Positions 5,586-7,681 of a stretch of DNA of 7,681 bases are shown here, in pieces (the stretch's first letter is position 1; each line of letters opens with the position of its first letter). Source of the stretch: Bacteroidota bacterium (GTDB taxonomy: Bacteria; Bacteroidota; Bacteroidia; Bacteroidales; Prolixibacteraceae); NCBI GenBank assembly GCA_030691295.1, contig JAUYEQ010000475.1:1-7681 (forward strand), read 5' to 3'. The position numbers and the translations under genes were made by a program. A model generated the notes under the pieces. That model was not told the DNA's origin and searched no databases. It worked only from the letters and a program-made list of their open reading frames with translations.

Positions 5586-6446
5586 ATGAGACAACTCAAC
5601 ATTGCAAAAAAGGTTACGAACAGGGAAGAATTATCTTTGGATAAGTACCTCCGCGAAATCGCCAAAATAGATTTACTTACGACAGAAGAAGAAGTTGAAC
5701 TATCGAAAAAAATCAGAGAAGACGATAAAGATGCCTTGGAAAAGATGATAAAAGGCAATTTGAGATTTGTAATTTCAGTCGCAAAGCAATATGAAAATCA
5801 GGGACTTAGTTTGCCGGATCTGATTAACGAGGGGAATCTTGGTTTAATCAAGGCTGCCCAACGGTTTGATGAAACACGTGGATTTAAATTTGTAACTTTT
5901 GCGGTTTGGTGGATCCGGCAAGCAATACTTCAGGCTATGGACGAACAAGCCCGAATGGTCAAATTACCGATCAATAAAATTGGATCGATTAACAGGATAA
6001 AAAAAACATTTAGTTATCTCGAACAGCATTATCACAGGGAACCTACACATGATGAAGTTGCAGATTTTCTTGATACATCGCCAGATATTGTAGAAGATGT
6101 ATTGAGAATATCATCTCATCATATTTCAATGGATGCATCGATTCATGATGAAGAAGGATATAATTTGTACGACACATTGCTGAATGAAGAATCTCCCAGC
6201 CCTGACAACGGGTTGCTCAACAATTCACTTTGCAAGGAAATTGAGCGATCATTATCGACCTTGAGTAATCGCGAAGCGGATGTTATTCGTTATTATTTTG
6301 GATTAAGTGGCCATTCTCAGCATACATTCGAAGAAATTGGTAATGAAATGGGGCTTTCCGCAGAACGTGTCAGACAGATAAAAGAAACAACCATGAAGAA
6401 GATGAAGAATAATTATCGAAACAGATTACTGAAAACCTATCTTTAG
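5586..6446 (+). CDS. RpoD/SigA-family sigma-70 factor, divergent probable second copy
   Basis: This is an RNA polymerase sigma subunit for promoter recognition and opening. It has 286 residues, the size of Bacteroidota RpoD, which lacks region 1.1. Region 1.2 is at 17-50 (LDKYLREI). Region 2 (52-118) contains GNLRFVISVAKQYENQGLSL, the core-binding DLINEGNLGLIKA and the -10-melting FAVWWIRQAILQAM. Region 3 follows (119-200). Region 4 (215-286) has the helix-turn-helix EEIGNEMGLSAERVRQIKE (249-267). Start 5586 is chosen because MRQLNI is the conserved Bacteroidota RpoD N-terminus; the frame's upstream extension to 5502 lies in repeat and leader DNA. Many normally fixed positions differ (MDEQARMVKLPINKIGSINR; SAERV for TRERV), so a group 2 paralogue with its own regulon is inferred; the housekeeping copy should lie elsewhere. 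TATATTTA at 5566-5573 is a weak -7 candidate. Its TAG overlaps the stop of the convergent GH5 gene. Confidence 0.9.
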   Translation: MRQLNIAKKVTNREELSLDKYLREIAKIDLLTTEEEVELSKKIREDDKDALEKMIKGNLRFVISVAKQYENQGLSLPDLINEGNLGLIKAAQRFDETRGFKFVTFAVWWIRQAILQAMDEQARMVKLPINKIGSINRIKKTFSYLEQHYHREPTHDEVADFLDTSPDIVEDVLRISSHHISMDASIHDEEGYNLYDTLLNEESPSPDNGLLNNSLCKEIERSLSTLSNREADVIRYYFGLSGHSQHTFEEIGNEMGLSAERVRQIKETTMKKMKNNYRNRLLKTYL

Positions 6447-7609
6447 TGTTTCTTTAATAATTCAAGCATTTTTCGGTCAAGTTTGTGCCCATACCAGTCC
6501 TCATAATCAACATCTTTTCTTCCTGAATCCAATACCCCAAAATCGCCCCTGAAATTCCAGAGTGCGTAACCAATCTGATTTTCAGCAAGAACGTCCAGAA
6601 CATCTTCAAACCAGGCCAGAAAAACTTCGTGCGGTGTTTCGCGGTAGCAGCCACATTCGCCACAATGCACGCCAACACCTTGTTTCACCAGATCAATCCA
6701 TGGCTGGTAAAGTTCTTCCAGATTTTTACGGCTAAAATGCTTGCCATCAATTACTCCCGGCCAAACAACATTTGGTGAATCGTCAGGATTTTTGAATACC
6801 CATGATGCACGGTAATGCGAAATATAGTGAGGAAAATATCCGCGACAGCTTTGAGCAATATTCAGGTCAGTAATTTCAGGAATAACAGAGGAGCCCACAT
6901 CATTTCCGTCAGCAACCACCAAATGATTGGGATTCGATTTGCGTATGGCTGTTGAAGCAGCCAGTGCCACTTTCCGGTAAACTGCACCAGGAATGGTGGT
7001 TCTTGGCGCAAACTGATCATTCATGTCTTCCCGCCAGCTGGGTTCGTTCACCAGATCGAAACTGATTTTTTTCGACGAAACATTTTTAAACCGGTTGCCC
7101 CACATTTCCCAGTGAAAACAAAAAGCGTCCAGCGCTTCCTGATCTTTCCATAAATTGTAAGGTTCATTAAAACCCGCATTTACACAATAACCCGGCGCCC
7201 GATGAAGATTTATACTCATATGCAAACCCGCTTCATTCGCCCGAAAGACCAATTCCTGAATTTCATCGACTACTTTTTCATTGATGTTCAAAACATCAGC
7301 AGGAGTTACATCCTTTTGGCGGTCGAAATTGATGTAGCGCGGATAGGCCATGGGCAAACGAACAAAATCGAAACCCCAGTCGGCCATCCATTTCAAATCT
7401 TCTTTGGTCGTTTTCGAACGGCTATCATCACGTGGAGCAGATGGACCGAAATAATCGAGCAGGTTAAAACCTCTCCAGCGGGGAATGGCATTTTTTACTG
7501 AAGGGCGCAAAGAAGATCCGAAAGCCATGTTTCCGGCCACGGCGGTTGCAGCAGTTGCAATTCCGGTTGTTCTGATAAAAGATCTGCGGTTAATTGAGTT
7601 GTTTTCCAT
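6443..7609 (-). CDS. Tat-exported glycoside hydrolase family 5 (cellulase-like)
   Basis: This is a predicted retaining beta-glycosidase with a TIM barrel, acting outside the cytoplasm on a beta-glucan or beta-mannan-like polysaccharide; the exact substrate is unknown. The 388-residue product starts with a twin-arginine signal, NRRSFIRTTG (7-16), then an Ala-rich hydrophobic stretch (17-30). GH5 catalytic positions are visible: Arg in VRLP (84), His in LHR (136), Asn-Glu in LVNEPSW (E189, acid/base), the His/Tyr-rich GYFPHYISHY (257-266), the nucleophile in HCGECG (E318) and Trp in ALWNF (351). No carbohydrate-binding module, lipobox or type IX tail is present. The frame opens at ATG 7651, but the extra 14 residues come from an A-rich leader, and starting at MENNSINRR gives a standard Tat n-region. 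It stands alone, with no SusC/SusD pair here. It converges on the sigma gene, the two stop codons overlapping. Confidence 0.9.
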   Translation of the reverse strand: MENNSINRRSFIRTTGIATAATAVAGNMAFGSSLRPSVKNAIPRWRGFNLLDYFGPSAPRDDSRSKTTKEDLKWMADWGFDFVRLPMAYPRYINFDRQKDVTPADVLNINEKVVDEIQELVFRANEAGLHMSINLHRAPGYCVNAGFNEPYNLWKDQEALDAFCFHWEMWGNRFKNVSSKKISFDLVNEPSWREDMNDQFAPRTTIPGAVYRKVALAASTAIRKSNPNHLVVADGNDVGSSVIPEITDLNIAQSCRGYFPHYISHYRASWVFKNPDDSPNVVWPGVIDGKHFSRKNLEELYQPWIDLVKQGVGVHCGECGCYRETPHEVFLAWFEDVLDVLAENQIGYALWNFRGDFGVLDSGRKDVDYEDWYGHKLDRKMLELLKKH

Positions 7610-7681
7610 TGGTTTAAAATTTTGGTTTAGGGTTTGACTCTTTAAATTCATTTATTTTGAATCGTGTAACAAGCGAAGGTA

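Noticed and set aside
7610..7651. Upstream ATG of the GH5 gene at 7651
   Set aside because: It would place 14 extra A-rich-leader residues before a complete Tat signal; the ATG at 7609 gives a normal signal length.

Overview
The window looks like a Bacteroidota chromosome, probably of the Marinilabiliales/Prolixibacteraceae type. The sigma factor lacks region 1.1, as Bacteroidota RpoD proteins do. Start codons have no clear Shine-Dalgarno sequence, base composition is moderately AT-rich, the spacers carry short AT-rich repeats, and the IS66 transposase is of a Bacteroidota type. The lineage is inferred from protein character; no search was run.

Left part (2-1925): the C-terminal two-fifths or so of a DEAD-box RNA helicase runs off the left edge. 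It meets a minus-strand GT4-type glycosyltransferase tail to tail, with one base between the stop codons.

Middle part (about 1930-4350): a zone of accessory and decayed DNA. It holds a hairpin with a T-tract oriented as a minus-strand terminator, a doubtful minus-strand gene remnant, and an IS66-family element (2404-3940) with exact 15-bp inverted ends. The transposase is broken over three frames but keeps its D, D and E residues. Immediately right of the element is a HEPN toxin gene (hepT) whose first ~27 codons are missing. A second unassigned minus-strand coding-like fragment follows. The IS has no 8-bp target duplication and the missing hepT start is not on its left side, so a deletion or IS-IS recombination probably reshaped the locus.

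Right part (4369-7681): a composite repeat (period-7 direct repeats around a period-8 imperfect palindrome) leads directly into prmA, the ribosomal protein L11 methyltransferase. A 63-bp heptanucleotide array separates prmA from a divergent RpoD-family sigma factor. That gene overlaps the stop codon of a minus-strand GH5 glycoside hydrolase carrying a Tat signal.

The intact genes do not form one pathway: they are unrelated housekeeping or metabolic genes in separate transcription units. I see no convincing new multi-gene system. The most informative features are the IS/hepT junction, the phased short repeats, and the unusual sigma factor.
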